Shown: positions 30,132-41,059, counted from the first letter of the stretch. The stretch: 64,000 nucleotides of DNA from an uncultured Bacteroidaceae bacterium (GCA_905235305.1 CAJOLC010000011.1:37147-101146); one strand, 5' to 3'. Notes: generated by a model not told the origin, from the sequence alone. A program made the numbers and translations.

Positions 30132-30239
30132 AGCAAAAAGAAAGCAAAACGCCATGATAAGTGACAATACGAAAGACGCAGGACGGATTAAAGCGAAATA
30201 AAAAACCGCAGAATTCATCCTTTGTAAAGAAAAATTACG

Positions 30240-30247
30240 TAACTTTG
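30240..30247 (+). promoter_or_regulatory. -7 element TAACTTTG for the wzx operon
   Basis: Upstream of the start at 30284. Confidence 0.6.
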
Positions 30248-30283
30248 CATGCTAAACATGGCCAACAGTCCGAGGAAGACTTT

Positions 30284-31804
30284 ATGAGAGAAGAGAACAA
30301 ACGAATAGCGAAGAACACACTCATTGTTTATGCCAGGCTGGTAATCACCACGTTTCTGGGCCTGCTGTCTTCGCGCTTTGTGCTTGCGGCTCTTGGTGCA
30401 TCCGACTACGGTCTCTACAATGTCGTGGGCGCAACCGTCATCATGTTCTCCTTCATCACAAGCGCCCTCTACAACACGACCACCCGTTTCATCAATTACG
30501 AACAAGGTAAGGCGGATGGCAACGTCAACCGAATCTTCAACATAAGCCTCTGCATTCATATCTGCTTTGCTCTCGTCGCATTGCTGATTTTGGAGTCAAT
30601 CGGCGTCTATTACATCGACAATTACCTGAATGTTGAAGCAGGGAAGGAGGCGGACGCGATGTTTGTCTTCCAAGTTTCGACGACTGTCACCTGTCTGAGC
30701 CTGATAAGCGTGCCGTACAACAGTCTCTTCATCGTGCACGAAGACTTCCGGACCATAGCGATATTCGACATCGTGGGGGCAATCGCGAAATTCGTCCTGA
30801 TACTGGCTCTCTCGCTTTACGGCGGGAATCTGCTGCGCTTCTACGCCCTGAGCATGGCGCTTGTGACAGCCCTGACGTCCGTATCGTATTACCTCCTGGC
30901 ATGCAAGAAATGGCCCTCCATCACGGATTTCAACCTCATAAAGGACAAGGGTAAATACCGGGAGATACTCATCTACAACAACTACAGCCTTCTAAGCGCC
31001 GCTGCCTTGCTATTTAGAAACCAAGGCAGCAATATGGTCATCAACTACTTCTTCGGCACAGTAATTAACGCGGCCTACGCCATCTCCTATAGCGTACAAA
31101 ACTACATTACGACCTTTGTGGGCAATTTCGACATCGCATCTGCGCCTCAGATTACCCAGAATGTCAGCAGAGGAGACATGGACAGAACCGTCTTCCTGGC
31201 ATCCGCCACTTGCAGAATATGCATTCTGCTGACGTTGTTACTGCTGTTTCCTATTTATTGCGAGCTGCCATTCCTCCTTCATCTATGGTTAGGAGACAGC
31301 ATGCCAGACTATACCGTCACGTTGTGCAAATGCACCTTACTGGTCGCATTGGTGTCCGCGACCTCTGGCGGCATCACCCAACTCATACGAGGAACGGGGA
31401 AACTAAAATGGTTCACCATACAATTCACCGTTTTATACGTCCTGGCACTCCTCATCAGTATTGGCCTGTATAAGGTAGGTTTTCCGCCATCTACCGTCAT
31501 TCTGGCATACTTCATTGCTGACGCCATCAGCCGACTCAACCAGATATTGCTGTTACATCAGTATTTGAAGTTTGACATCAGAAGTTTCGTGCAGAAGTCT
31601 TACCTGCGGCCTCTGGGCGTATTCATATGTGGCGTGATGTATGTTCTGACGTCGGAACTTGTCAATATAGATAACATTCTGTGGCATATCACGAATTTCA
31701 CGGCAGCCCTCCTGTTTATGGCCTTATCCATATATTATGTCGGGCTGTACAAGGAAGAAAGAGGCGTCATCACATCTCACATAAAGCATTACTTTACACA
31801 TTAA
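30284..31804 (+). CDS. Polysaccharide flippase (Wzx-like)
   Basis: About 12 TM helices; MREENKRIAKNTLIVYARLVITTFLGLLSSRFVLAALGASDYGLYNVVG. Confidence 0.85.
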   Translation: MREENKRIAKNTLIVYARLVITTFLGLLSSRFVLAALGASDYGLYNVVGATVIMFSFITSALYNTTTRFINYEQGKADGNVNRIFNISLCIHICFALVALLILESIGVYYIDNYLNVEAGKEADAMFVFQVSTTVTCLSLISVPYNSLFIVHEDFRTIAIFDIVGAIAKFVLILALSLYGGNLLRFYALSMALVTALTSVSYYLLACKKWPSITDFNLIKDKGKYREILIYNNYSLLSAAALLFRNQGSNMVINYFFGTVINAAYAISYSVQNYITTFVGNFDIASAPQITQNVSRGDMDRTVFLASATCRICILLTLLLLFPIYCELPFLLHLWLGDSMPDYTVTLCKCTLLVALVSATSGGITQLIRGTGKLKWFTIQFTVLYVLALLISIGLYKVGFPPSTVILAYFIADAISRLNQILLLHQYLKFDIRSFVQKSYLRPLGVFICGVMYVLTSELVNIDNILWHITNFTAALLFMALSIYYVGLYKEERGVITSHIKHYFTH

Positions 31805-31813
31805 GAAGGGGGA

Positions 31814-32731
31814 ATGAACTTTTCAAGAGTGATATATTATCTGCACAACTTGCAGGAACTCCAGTTTGCACTGGCATTGAAGTATCCGAGGCTGTTCCCC
31901 GATGAGCGGTACCTCAGAATCCTCTTCCGGAGACTTATGGGATCAGAGCTGAACCTGGAATGTCCCCAGACCTTCAACGAGAAGCTGCAATGGCTCAAAC
32001 TCCACGACCATAATCCAAGATACGCACAAATGGTCGACAAATATGAGGCGAAGAAATATGTGGCAGGCATCATCGGCGACGAATACATCATTCCAACCTT
32101 AGCCGTCTACAGCAACACTCGCGAGATTGATCTGGACGCCCTCCCGGACAGGTTCGTTCTCAAATGCACCCACGACAGCGGCAGCGTTGCCATATGTAAG
32201 GACAAGAAGACTTTCCAGAAGGAAGAAGCTTTTGCCATGCTCAGCAAAGGCCTTAAAAGAAATTTCTTCTGGGAAAACCGGGAGTGGCCTTACAAAAGCG
32301 TCAAGCCCCGCATTATCGCAGAAGCTTATTTGGAGGACAACGACACCAAAGAACTTCGCGACTACAAGTTCTTCTGCTTCGGCGGAAAGGTAAAAGCACT
32401 CTTCATAGCAGAAGACAGGCAAGGAGATAAAGAAACCACCTTTGACTTCTTCGACGCAGACTACTGCCACTTGGATATCCGCAAGGGACATCACCCCAAT
32501 GCCGACACGCCTCCTGCAAAGCCTCATTCCTTCGAGAGAATGAAAGAAATGGCAGAAAAGTTGTCGCAAGACATACCTCATCTACGTGTGGACTTCTATG
32601 AAGTAAACGGCAAGATATATTTTGGCGAACTGACTTTCACAAGCGGAAGCGGCTTCACACCCTTTGAACCTGAGGAATGGGACCTGCGATTCGGCAAGTG
32701 GTTGGAGCTCCCATCAAAGAAAAGCATATGA
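31814..32731 (+). CDS. TupA-like ATP-grasp / capsular polysaccharide biosynthesis protein
   Basis: TFNEKLQWLKLHDHNPRYAQMVDKYEAKKYV...FVLKCTHDSGS...LRVDFYEVNGKIYFGELTFTSGSGF. Confidence 0.8.
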   Translation: MNFSRVIYYLHNLQELQFALALKYPRLFPDERYLRILFRRLMGSELNLECPQTFNEKLQWLKLHDHNPRYAQMVDKYEAKKYVAGIIGDEYIIPTLAVYSNTREIDLDALPDRFVLKCTHDSGSVAICKDKKTFQKEEAFAMLSKGLKRNFFWENREWPYKSVKPRIIAEAYLEDNDTKELRDYKFFCFGGKVKALFIAEDRQGDKETTFDFFDADYCHLDIRKGHHPNADTPPAKPHSFERMKEMAEKLSQDIPHLRVDFYEVNGKIYFGELTFTSGSGFTPFEPEEWDLRFGKWLELPSKKSI

Positions 32732-33483
32732 ACAAGAAGGTAATATATACATGTCTGGTAGGCAACTACGATGTGCTTCGGCAGCCTCTGGCTATTGACG
32801 AAAGCTATGACTACATATGTTTCTCGAACGACATAAAAGAGGATAAAGTCGGAGTCTGGCAGATACGTCCAATCCCCTTCATGCATGAAGATAAGGCCCG
32901 CCTGTCACGCTATGTGAAGATACTGCCGCACAGAGTGCTCGAAGACTATGAATGGAGCTTGTGGATGGATGCAAACATCCAGATTACAGAAAAGGAGTTT
33001 TATTCAATCGTCGATAGTAAAATAGCAGAAGGCGGAGTAATATATCAAGTAACCCATTGCCTCCCCCCTTGCGACTGTACCTATGAAGAAATCAAGTTCG
33101 CTTATTCAAGTGGCCGGTCAGGATTCTGCAAAACATTCCTTCAGTACTGGCATCTGAAAAGAAACGGCTTCCCAACTCATTGGGGACTGTTCGAGAACAA
33201 CTTCATATTGAGGAAACACCTCGACCCGCAGGTCAAGAAGATTTCGGAAGAATGGTGGGCAGAATTCATGAAGTACACGAAGCGGGACCAGTTCAACCTC
33301 ATGTATGTTTACTGGAAGAACAATCTCATGCCGGGACTTCTGTTACCTCCAGACCATAACACACGCAATGTAGATTGCATGAAATGGCATTTCCATCATG
33401 TCTTACAAAAAGACACATTCATCCATCGTCAGCAATATCGCATCAGGAAATGCTTGTCAAATCTATTTAAAATGCTTGACTAA
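32728..33483 (+). CDS. DUF616-type glycosyltransferase
   Basis: KKVIYTCLVGNYDVLRQP...YICFSND...RYVKILPHRVLEDYEWSLWMDANIQI; start trimmed to MNKKVIY. Confidence 0.75.
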   Translation: MNKKVIYTCLVGNYDVLRQPLAIDESYDYICFSNDIKEDKVGVWQIRPIPFMHEDKARLSRYVKILPHRVLEDYEWSLWMDANIQITEKEFYSIVDSKIAEGGVIYQVTHCLPPCDCTYEEIKFAYSSGRSGFCKTFLQYWHLKRNGFPTHWGLFENNFILRKHLDPQVKKISEEWWAEFMKYTKRDQFNLMYVYWKNNLMPGLLLPPDHNTRNVDCMKWHFHHVLQKDTFIHRQQYRIRKCLSNLFKMLD

Positions 33484-33486
33484 AAA

Positions 33487-34296
33487 ATGTTATTAGCAGT
33501 TGTCGTCACCTATTTCCCCGAAAAAGAGCTTCTCTCCAAAAACATCAACGCATTCATTGATTATGTAGATAAAGTGCTAATCTGGGAGAACACGCATGCC
33601 GACCGACGTAAAGAATACAGGTTCATCTGCCATGAAAAGGCAGAGTATTGCGGGGATGGCATCAATAGCATATCACACGCATTGAACTATGCATGGCAAT
33701 ATGCTCAGAAGAACGGCTATGACCACATACTGACGATGGACCAGGACTCCTGCTTCGGGAACTTTCCCCATTACCTGAAACAGACAATCTGCAACGAGAA
33801 TGCACCCGAAGGAATATACACGCCACCCATTAGGGAGATGAATATAGTCGCCGCAAAAGACTTTGAGGAGATTCAGAGACCCATTACGTCAGGAATGCTC
33901 ATACCGGTGAAGTTAATTAACAGGATTGGCGGATGGAACGAAGAATTCAAGATTGATTCCGTGGATGACGAATTTTGTCTGCATGCACATTCACTTGGCA
34001 TCAAGATATTCATCGTAAAGGACATCGTGATGCAGCATCGTTTAGGGGAACCCGTGATGCGGACTTTATGGGGACATAAAATAATCCTGAGGAATTACCC
34101 ACCGAGCCGACTGTATGGCATATACAAAAACAACATTCTTCTTATCCGGAAATATCCACAGTTCACTTATATCAGGGAAGACTTTAAGGGCTGGCTGAAG
34201 AATATCGTATGGATTCTCCTGTTCGAAAGTAACAAAACGGGAAAGTTTATATCTATCTTGCGTGGATGCTTTGCAGGACTTACGAAGCGGTTATGA
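33487..34296 (+). CDS. Glycosyltransferase family 2 (rhamnosyltransferase-like)
   Basis: LLAVVVTYFPEKELLSKNINAFIDYVDKVLIWENT; MDQDS motif. Confidence 0.8.
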   Translation: MLLAVVVTYFPEKELLSKNINAFIDYVDKVLIWENTHADRRKEYRFICHEKAEYCGDGINSISHALNYAWQYAQKNGYDHILTMDQDSCFGNFPHYLKQTICNENAPEGIYTPPIREMNIVAAKDFEEIQRPITSGMLIPVKLINRIGGWNEEFKIDSVDDEFCLHAHSLGIKIFIVKDIVMQHRLGEPVMRTLWGHKIILRNYPPSRLYGIYKNNILLIRKYPQFTYIREDFKGWLKNIVWILLFESNKTGKFISILRGCFAGLTKRL

Positions 34297-34477
34297 ATGA
34301 ATCGGCCTTACAGCAACCAAATCCGAATTCTGCGACGAATCTGCCACACGCATATCCACTTGTATACCCAAGCAGTAACCCCGAACAGGTCATTAGACCC
34401 TTCTCACCTTCCATCTTTCCACTTTTCCTTCACACTTCTCCGAACTTTGCGTCAGAGAACACACCCTATTGGGTTGT

Positions 34478-34543
34478 TTGAACATACATGTATATTCAAT
34501 TGAACATACATGTACATTCAATTGCACATACATGTATGTTCAA
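34478..34543. repeat. 3 x 22-bp palindromic tandem repeat
   Basis: TTGAACATACATGTATATTCAA / TTGAACATACATGTACATTCAA / TTGCACATACATGTATGTTCAA. Confidence 0.95.
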
Positions 34544-34676
34544 GCAACGCCCCCTGCTATGTTGATGGATGAACATGAGAAATCAGCGAAAGAAAGGGGA
34601 GAGGTGTAGACAAGTCAGGCAAGTCTAATGACCGATTCGGGGTAATGCATGCCTGAGCATCGGCTAAAAGCAGAGC

Positions 34677-34702
34677 AAAAAAAAAGAGCCCTCATGAGGG
34701 CT
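34677..34702 (-). terminator. Terminator for ssrA
   Basis: Minus strand AGCCCTCATGAGGGCT followed by CTTTTTTTTT. Confidence 0.75.
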
Positions 34703-34727
34703 TAATCCCGTGAGGATGGAACGATAG

Positions 34728-35130
34728 TGGAGCTGGAGGGGATTGAACCCTCGTCCAAACAGGGACATCCCAGGCTTTCTACACGCTTATTCCAGACTTC
34801 ATTTTCGTGCAACGGCAAGACCTGGACCACCAACCGCTACCTTAGTCCCTAAGAGTTTCGCCGCAGGATAGGGACATCTCCCACGACTATTTCCGATTTT
34901 TCTAGCACTGCTTTATCAAACGCTTCGGAACAACAGCTTTTGAGCAATGTCTCGTCTCAACACCTGGTGAAGAGATAAAGCCAGTAACCTACTGTACTTC
35001 GGTTAGGCAGCGAGAGCGTAGTTGTTTGCGCCAATTAAATTGTTGAAAGTCAGAGATTATAGAGAGCGGCCAACAACTCTCTGCGTGCTTACACTGGCAC
35101 CTCATCCTGCTGTCAAATCCAGTCAGCCCC
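34728..35130 (-). ncRNA. ssrA: tmRNA
   Basis: Minus-strand 5' GGGGCTGACTGGATTTGACAGC, 3' GGGTTCAATCCCCTCCAGCTCCA, tag frame GGC GCA AAC AAC TAC GCT CTC GCT GCC TAA (...ANNYALAA). Confidence 0.95.
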
Positions 35131-35158
35131 TTGGTGACGTGTATCGTCAAACGATGTG

Positions 35159-35166
35159 CAAAGGTA
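35159..35166 (-). promoter_or_regulatory. -7 element (CAAAGGTA) for ssrA
   Basis: TACCTTTG on minus about 30 bp upstream of the tmRNA 5' end. Confidence 0.6.
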
Positions 35167-35271
35167 CGAAGAATCCCGGAATATGCAAAATAATCGGAGT
35201 TTTTTTTACTTCTTTGCTGCCGTCACAATAAAACTATACACGCGCACGTTATAATATTAAGATAAAAGCAG

Positions 35272-35279
35272 TACCTTTG
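35272..35279 (+). promoter_or_regulatory. -7 element TACCTTTG for the exopolysaccharide export operon
   Basis: Upstream of 35344. Confidence 0.6.
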
Positions 35280-35343
35280 CAACACTTTTTGCCCTAAACG
35301 GCACGCACAGAAATCTGAAACAATAACAAAACAACGACAATAC

Positions 35344-37716
35344 ATGAAAAGAACCTTAATCGCTCTGATGCTAATCTGCTTCGCAGCAGGACAAGTGTCG
35401 GCACAGATGACCGACGAAGAAGTAATCGAATATGTTCAAGAGCAGAACGAAGCAGGAAAGAGTCAGACCGCCATCCTCCTGGACCTTCAAAGAAAAGGCG
35501 TAAGCCGAGACCAGCTCATCCGACTCAAGGAACAATACGATGCAGCTCAAGGCCAGAGCAGCGGAGCAAGCCCGACCGAAGCGACTTCCCGAAGTGCAGG
35601 CGACCGCATCCGAAAAGCGAATGGCGACATGCAACAGAACACAAGGAAAAGCGAAGACGCCTTTACCGACCTCGTATCTAACGTCAAAGAAATCTTCGGA
35701 CATGATATCTTCAAGAATGACAACCTGACGTTCGAGCCCAATATGAACATCGCAACGCCGGCCGGCTATGTGCTCGGACCTGGAGACGAAGTAATCATCG
35801 ACATATACGGCACCTCGCAAAGCAGCAGGACATACGCCATCTCCCCAGAAGGCACCATCATCATCGAGAAAATCGGGCCCATGGCAATAGCCGGACTGAC
35901 AGCAGAGCAGGCACAAGCCAAGATAAGCAGCAAGATGGGAAGCCACTATCAAGGCTCCAGCATCAAGCTCACCGTCGGCCAGACCCGCACCGTAATCGTC
36001 AACGTCCTGGGCGAAGTCATCAACCCAGGCACATACACCCTGTCGGCCTTCTCCACAGTGTTCAACGCACTCTACCTCGCCGGAGGCGTCACCGAAATAG
36101 GCACCCTGAGAAACATCAAGGTAAGCCGCGGAGGAAGAATCATATCGAAAATCGACGTCTATGACTACATCCTGAACGGCAAACTCACAGGTAACATAAT
36201 GCTTCAAGACAACGATGCCATCATCGTAGGAGCCTACGACGCCCTCGTCAACATCGATGGCGCCGTCAAGCGACCCATGTTCTACGAAATGAAAGAAGGA
36301 GAAACCGTCAAAGCCCTGCTGGAATACGCAGGAGGATTCAACAGCAATGCCAACAAAAACGTCATCAGCATAGAACGCAAGACAAACGATGGACTCACCG
36401 TTCACACCGTCGAGGAATGGGACTTCGCCTCCTTTACCGTCCAAGACGGAGACAGCGTCAACGTCAAGGAAATCATCGACCGATACCAGAACATGGTCGA
36501 AGTAACCGGTGCCGTTTTCTATCCAGGACACTACTCCATCTCCGACCAATGCAACAGCGTACGCACCCTCGTGGAGAAAGCCGGCGGTACCTTGGAGAAC
36601 GCCTACACCAACCTCATCGTCCTCTTCCGCATGAATGAAAATCGCACCCGTAGGGCAATGAGCATCGACCTTGCAGGCATAATGAACGGAAACGCACCGG
36701 ATGTCATCCTTGAAAATGAAGACTCACTGGTCGTTTCGTCAGACGAAGAGATCACAAGAGCTCGCAAGTACCACATATATGGTCCGCTTGCAAAGCAAGG
36801 TGCGTTCCCTTATGTCGAGAACATGACACTGGAGGATGCCATCGTAGCTGCAGGAGGGCTGAAAGAAGAAGCCTTGCTGAGCAACATCGAAATTGCTCGC
36901 CGCCTGCACTACACAGACGAGCGAGACAGTACATACAACAAAAAAGCCAAGGTCTACACCTTCAATATCGAAGATGGACTTATCGTAAAAGAAGGGCAAA
37001 ACTTCGAGCTAAAGCCTTTCGATGTAATTACCATTAAGAGAAACCCTGAGTATGCCGATGTAACCATCGTTAATATTGGCGGCGAAGTAAAATATCCCGG
37101 CAACTATAGCCTCCAGAGCAGAAAAGACAGACTAAGTGACTTGATAAAACGCGCTGGTGGACTGACAGATGCAGGCTTTGCCGAAGGAGCACGCTTTACC
37201 CGATCTATAAGCACAAACGAAAAGGAACGCTCTTTGCAACTCCTGGAAATAGCTCACAGCGCAGACACTATTGATGTAGAGAAGATCACAATCAAGGACA
37301 GATATTCTGTGGGCATTGATTTGGTTGGAGCAATGAAAAACCCTGGCGGCGCCAAGGATATCATCCTGCGGTCAGGCGACCAAATTACTATCCCACAACT
37401 CAACAACACTGTCCGCATCAGTGGAGAGGTGTTGTATCCCAATACTGTTCCGTATGTCGAAGACAAATCCGTGTCATACTACATTAACCAGGCAGGAGGA
37501 ACCAACAGTAACGGACTTCGCAGCAAGGCATTCATCGTATATGCTAACGGACAGGTAAGCCGCATCAACCACGGGCGCGTTCGGCCTGGATGCGAGATTG
37601 TCATTCCCACAAAGCCAAAGAAAGAAGACAACGGCAAGAAGGCCTCCGTTGCCATAGCCGGCGTAAGTGCACTCTCCACCGTCGGAGCTGTCCTCATCAG
37701 TGCATTGAGAAAATAA
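35344..37716 (+). CDS. Polysaccharide export protein with multiple SLBB domains (Wza-like)
   Basis: Signal peptide; YVLGPGDEVIIDIYG...GEVINPGTYTLSAFSTVFNALYLAGG; repeated SLBB units. Confidence 0.9.
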   Translation: MKRTLIALMLICFAAGQVSAQMTDEEVIEYVQEQNEAGKSQTAILLDLQRKGVSRDQLIRLKEQYDAAQGQSSGASPTEATSRSAGDRIRKANGDMQQNTRKSEDAFTDLVSNVKEIFGHDIFKNDNLTFEPNMNIATPAGYVLGPGDEVIIDIYGTSQSSRTYAISPEGTIIIEKIGPMAIAGLTAEQAQAKISSKMGSHYQGSSIKLTVGQTRTVIVNVLGEVINPGTYTLSAFSTVFNALYLAGGVTEIGTLRNIKVSRGGRIISKIDVYDYILNGKLTGNIMLQDNDAIIVGAYDALVNIDGAVKRPMFYEMKEGETVKALLEYAGGFNSNANKNVISIERKTNDGLTVHTVEEWDFASFTVQDGDSVNVKEIIDRYQNMVEVTGAVFYPGHYSISDQCNSVRTLVEKAGGTLENAYTNLIVLFRMNENRTRRAMSIDLAGIMNGNAPDVILENEDSLVVSSDEEITRARKYHIYGPLAKQGAFPYVENMTLEDAIVAAGGLKEEALLSNIEIARRLHYTDERDSTYNKKAKVYTFNIEDGLIVKEGQNFELKPFDVITIKRNPEYADVTIVNIGGEVKYPGNYSLQSRKDRLSDLIKRAGGLTDAGFAEGARFTRSISTNEKERSLQLLEIAHSADTIDVEKITIKDRYSVGIDLVGAMKNPGGAKDIILRSGDQITIPQLNNTVRISGEVLYPNTVPYVEDKSVSYYINQAGGTNSNGLRSKAFIVYANGQVSRINHGRVRPGCEIVIPTKPKKEDNGKKASVAIAGVSALSTVGAVLISALRK

Positions 37717-37745
37717 GTCAGAGTACAAGGCTAAAATTTATCATA

Positions 37746-38789
37746 ATGGAAGAACAGAAAGAAAGCATATTGGATTTGGCAAAAATCCTTTCACTGTTAT
37801 TCAAGAAATGGAAAGTGTTTGCCATTTGTATGGTAGGTGTCATCATCTTCTCCCTTATCTTTGTATTCACAATACCACGCTACTACACCTGTCAGGTCAT
37901 GCTGGCTCCTGAAGTCAGCAGCGGAGGGATGAACTCTATCCTAAGCTCGTTCGGCTTTGGTGAGCCGCAGACGACAAACGATGCCATCTCGCCCAATCTC
38001 TACCCCGACCTGATGAAGTCAAAGGACTTCATCGTCTCAATGTTCTCTGTCGAAATAACAACTTTAGACGGTTCAGTGACGACGACCTACTATGACTACC
38101 TGCAGAAGCACAGTAAGGATTCCTGGTATATGAAGTTCTATGGAAAGCTAAAAAAGACACTCAAGCCGAAGAAAGGCGAGACAAACACCTCAGGAGCAAA
38201 AGGGAAGACCTACTCCACCAGCTTTCTGCTGACAGAGAAGCAACATAAGATTGCAGAAATCATAAACGGGAAGATACAATATAACTACGACAAGAAAACT
38301 GGTGTCATATCGGTCATAGTCAATGACTTTGACCCGTTAGTATGTGCGCTGATAGCCGACACAGTCAGCAACAAGTTGCAAGACTTCATCATGGACTACC
38401 GCACAAAAAAAGCACGCAATGACCTTGAGTATGCCCAATGCATCTACACTCAGACAAAGGATGAGTACGAAATAAGCAACAGACAATATGTGGCTGCAGT
38501 AGATGCCAATTGGGACATCATCAACGAGACGGCTAAAGCACAACTTGAAGCATTGAACAACGACAAATCGATGAAATATCAGACCTTTGCCGCAGCTTCC
38601 CAGAAGTTGGAGGCTGCCAAAGCAAAGTTGCAGGAAGACACCCCAGTCATTACAGTCCTACAGGGAGCATCTGTCCCACAGAAACCAGCTGGTCCAAGGC
38701 GACTCTTAATCACCCTCTTCCTCATGGTCTTCGTCGCTTTCCTGTACACTGTATATCTTCTCTCCATCGACCAAAGCTGGAGGACCTAA
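37746..38789 (+). CDS. Chain-length determinant (Wzz-like) protein
   Basis: MEEQKESILDLAKILSLLFKKWKVF, periplasmic coiled coil, C-terminal PQKPAGPRRLLITLFLMV TM. Confidence 0.88.
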   Translation: MEEQKESILDLAKILSLLFKKWKVFAICMVGVIIFSLIFVFTIPRYYTCQVMLAPEVSSGGMNSILSSFGFGEPQTTNDAISPNLYPDLMKSKDFIVSMFSVEITTLDGSVTTTYYDYLQKHSKDSWYMKFYGKLKKTLKPKKGETNTSGAKGKTYSTSFLLTEKQHKIAEIINGKIQYNYDKKTGVISVIVNDFDPLVCALIADTVSNKLQDFIMDYRTKKARNDLEYAQCIYTQTKDEYEISNRQYVAAVDANWDIINETAKAQLEALNNDKSMKYQTFAAASQKLEAAKAKLQEDTPVITVLQGASVPQKPAGPRRLLITLFLMVFVAFLYTVYLLSIDQSWRT

Positions 38790-38796
38790 ACGCCAA

Positions 38797-39840
38797 ATGG
38801 ACATACTGATTCTGTCAATATTCGCCATAGTAACTGGCCTTTCACTTTTGGAAGACCATATGTCAGCGTGGCAGAAAGTCATCTTCCTCTTCTCCATCTG
38901 CATCGCCCTCATCTGCATCACCACATTCAAACCCATGACAACAGCAGATGCAGCCAACTACGAGAAGTACTTCTATTTCAACGACACTATTCTCTTCGAG
39001 ACCATAACGGAGCCCACCTACATATATCTTAGCCGGCTTTACATATCGCTGGGCTTCGGTGTCATCTCTATTTTCCTGACCTATGCTCTGATAGCCATAC
39101 CCCTCAAGTTTACGCTTTTCTGGAAGCTTACCCCCTTCATCTTCACCGCCATGATTGTCTATACAGGCATCTACTTTCCTATGCAAGATGTTGTACAGAT
39201 ACGTAGCGGCGTGGCCGTTGCCTTTCTACTATGGTCAATAATACCCTTGCAGGAAGGTCGATACCTGTGGGCAACCGTCCTCCTACTTACCGCCACCCTT
39301 TTCCACTACTCTAGCCTGGCCTTCCTTCCCATCCTCCTTGTTGGAAACATGAAAATTGGCAAGTTCTGGAAATGGACTCTCGCCATCAGCATACCAATCT
39401 GCATACTGCTCTACCTGGCAGGATTTGGAGCTGTCAATCTAATTCCAGGGGGAGCAATTGAAGGCAAACTGGAGCACTACAAGGAAGTTAGCGAAACCGG
39501 AGCCAGCCAAGACTATGTGCCATATAAGCAAATATCTTTCCTGGCCGAAATTGTCATGCTCTATCTTTTCATCTTCTTCTACGATACCATCCACCGCAAC
39601 TGCCGCTATGCCCCAATACTCATTAAAGTGCTCGCCCTCGAGATGGGCTACCTCATCCTCTTCGCAGATATCGAAGTGTTGGGAAAACGCCTCCACGACC
39701 TCCTCGGCGCATTCGATGCAATTACCTTCAGCTGTCTACTCTACATCATAAGGCCTCGCTATGTGGCCCGCATAGGACTAGCTGCTTTCTGCCTTTTCCA
39801 TTATATAGTGCATATGGTAAACGAGATATATTTCCACTAA
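38797..39840 (+). CDS. EpsG-family membrane protein (putative polymerase)
   Basis: Multi-TM; FYFNDTILFETITEPTYIYLSRLYISLGFGV; RSGVAVAFLLWSI. Confidence 0.75.
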   Translation: MDILILSIFAIVTGLSLLEDHMSAWQKVIFLFSICIALICITTFKPMTTADAANYEKYFYFNDTILFETITEPTYIYLSRLYISLGFGVISIFLTYALIAIPLKFTLFWKLTPFIFTAMIVYTGIYFPMQDVVQIRSGVAVAFLLWSIIPLQEGRYLWATVLLLTATLFHYSSLAFLPILLVGNMKIGKFWKWTLAISIPICILLYLAGFGAVNLIPGGAIEGKLEHYKEVSETGASQDYVPYKQISFLAEIVMLYLFIFFYDTIHRNCRYAPILIKVLALEMGYLILFADIEVLGKRLHDLLGAFDAITFSCLLYIIRPRYVARIGLAAFCLFHYIVHMVNEIYFH

Positions 39841-39855
39841 ACCTAACATATCGAT

Positions 39856-40971
39856 ATGAAGGCACGACTCATACTGACATTTCTAAGCATCCTATCCCTG
39901 CACATAACAAAGGCAAGCGAACCGCTGGGATTTCCCATCATCGCCGATTGTCTCCCTACGGAGCTCTACGACGACACCCGTTTCGCCGGCATACGGAAGG
40001 CGGGGTTCAATGCCATAATGGTCTGGCCGAAATCCATTCCGAACATCTACAAGGCACTTGACATGGCAGAAGCCCACAGACTGAAAGTACTCATATTCAA
40101 CGTGGAAATAGAGAAGCGACCGGAGACCATAGTACCATCCATCAAGGACCATCCTGCCCTTTGGCAATACATTCTGGCCGACGAACCAAAGATGAAACGA
40201 TGGCAAGAACTATACGACTTGCGGCAGCGCATATCAAGGCTTCATCCTAAAGGGCTGTGCTACATCAATCTCTTTCCCAACGCAGGCCAGTGGCTGCTCG
40301 ACGACATCGGGGTAAAAAGATATTCCGAATACGTCAAAACCTTCTCCAGAATAGAACAGCCACAAATATCCTATGACTTCTACCCGGTACGAAAAGGAGG
40401 GAAAGTAAGCAATAACCAATGGTATGCCACCCTTGACGAGATTCGCAGCGAGAGCCAGCGCACGGGGAAACCTTTCTGGGCTTACATACTCTGCGTGCCA
40501 CACGGACCCTATCCGATGCCTACCCTTGCTCATCTGCGACTGCAATGCTACGTCAATCTGGCATATGGAGCACAAGGCATCAGCTATTTCTCCTATGCCA
40601 CTCCAGAGCCCACAAAGAGCCTCGACTTCCACGACGGACCTCTACTGCGCAATGGAAAGAAAGGCAAGACATATAAGACAGTCCAAAAGATGAACGCCGA
40701 GTTGAAGCCTGTAGCAAGCCTTTTCTGGCAAAGCAAAGTAACAAGCATCGAACATCGGAAGTGTATCAATGGCGAAGTCGTTGTGTCACACTTCGAGAAA
40801 GGAGGCAAACGCTATACATGCTTCGTCAATAAAAGCGCTGACAAGAATGTAACTGTAGGCCTTCGTCCTAACGACCACCTTTTACGTATACGCAAGAATC
40901 TGAAAACTGAACCAGTAAAGAGCGCATACACACTTGGAGCAGGAGATATACTTATCATGAGGGATAAATGA
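39856..40971 (+). CDS. Secreted glycoside-hydrolase-like TIM barrel protein
   Basis: Signal peptide; RKAGFNAIMVWP, YILADEPKMKRWQELYDLR, ISYFSYATPEP. Confidence 0.6.
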   Translation: MKARLILTFLSILSLHITKASEPLGFPIIADCLPTELYDDTRFAGIRKAGFNAIMVWPKSIPNIYKALDMAEAHRLKVLIFNVEIEKRPETIVPSIKDHPALWQYILADEPKMKRWQELYDLRQRISRLHPKGLCYINLFPNAGQWLLDDIGVKRYSEYVKTFSRIEQPQISYDFYPVRKGGKVSNNQWYATLDEIRSESQRTGKPFWAYILCVPHGPYPMPTLAHLRLQCYVNLAYGAQGISYFSYATPEPTKSLDFHDGPLLRNGKKGKTYKTVQKMNAELKPVASLFWQSKVTSIEHRKCINGEVVVSHFEKGGKRYTCFVNKSADKNVTVGLRPNDHLLRIRKNLKTEPVKSAYTLGAGDILIMRDK

Positions 40972-41059
40972 CTGGCGTCGCTGCCATACTGATGATGAGA
41001 GACATGTGAAGAAACAGTCAGAATGTACATAAACAATCACTGCTAACTACTTACAATAA

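Noticed and set aside
34728-35130. ssrA as an integration site of a genomic island
   Set aside because: No integrase and no visible duplicate of the tmRNA 3' end in the window; polysaccharide genes flank it on both sides.
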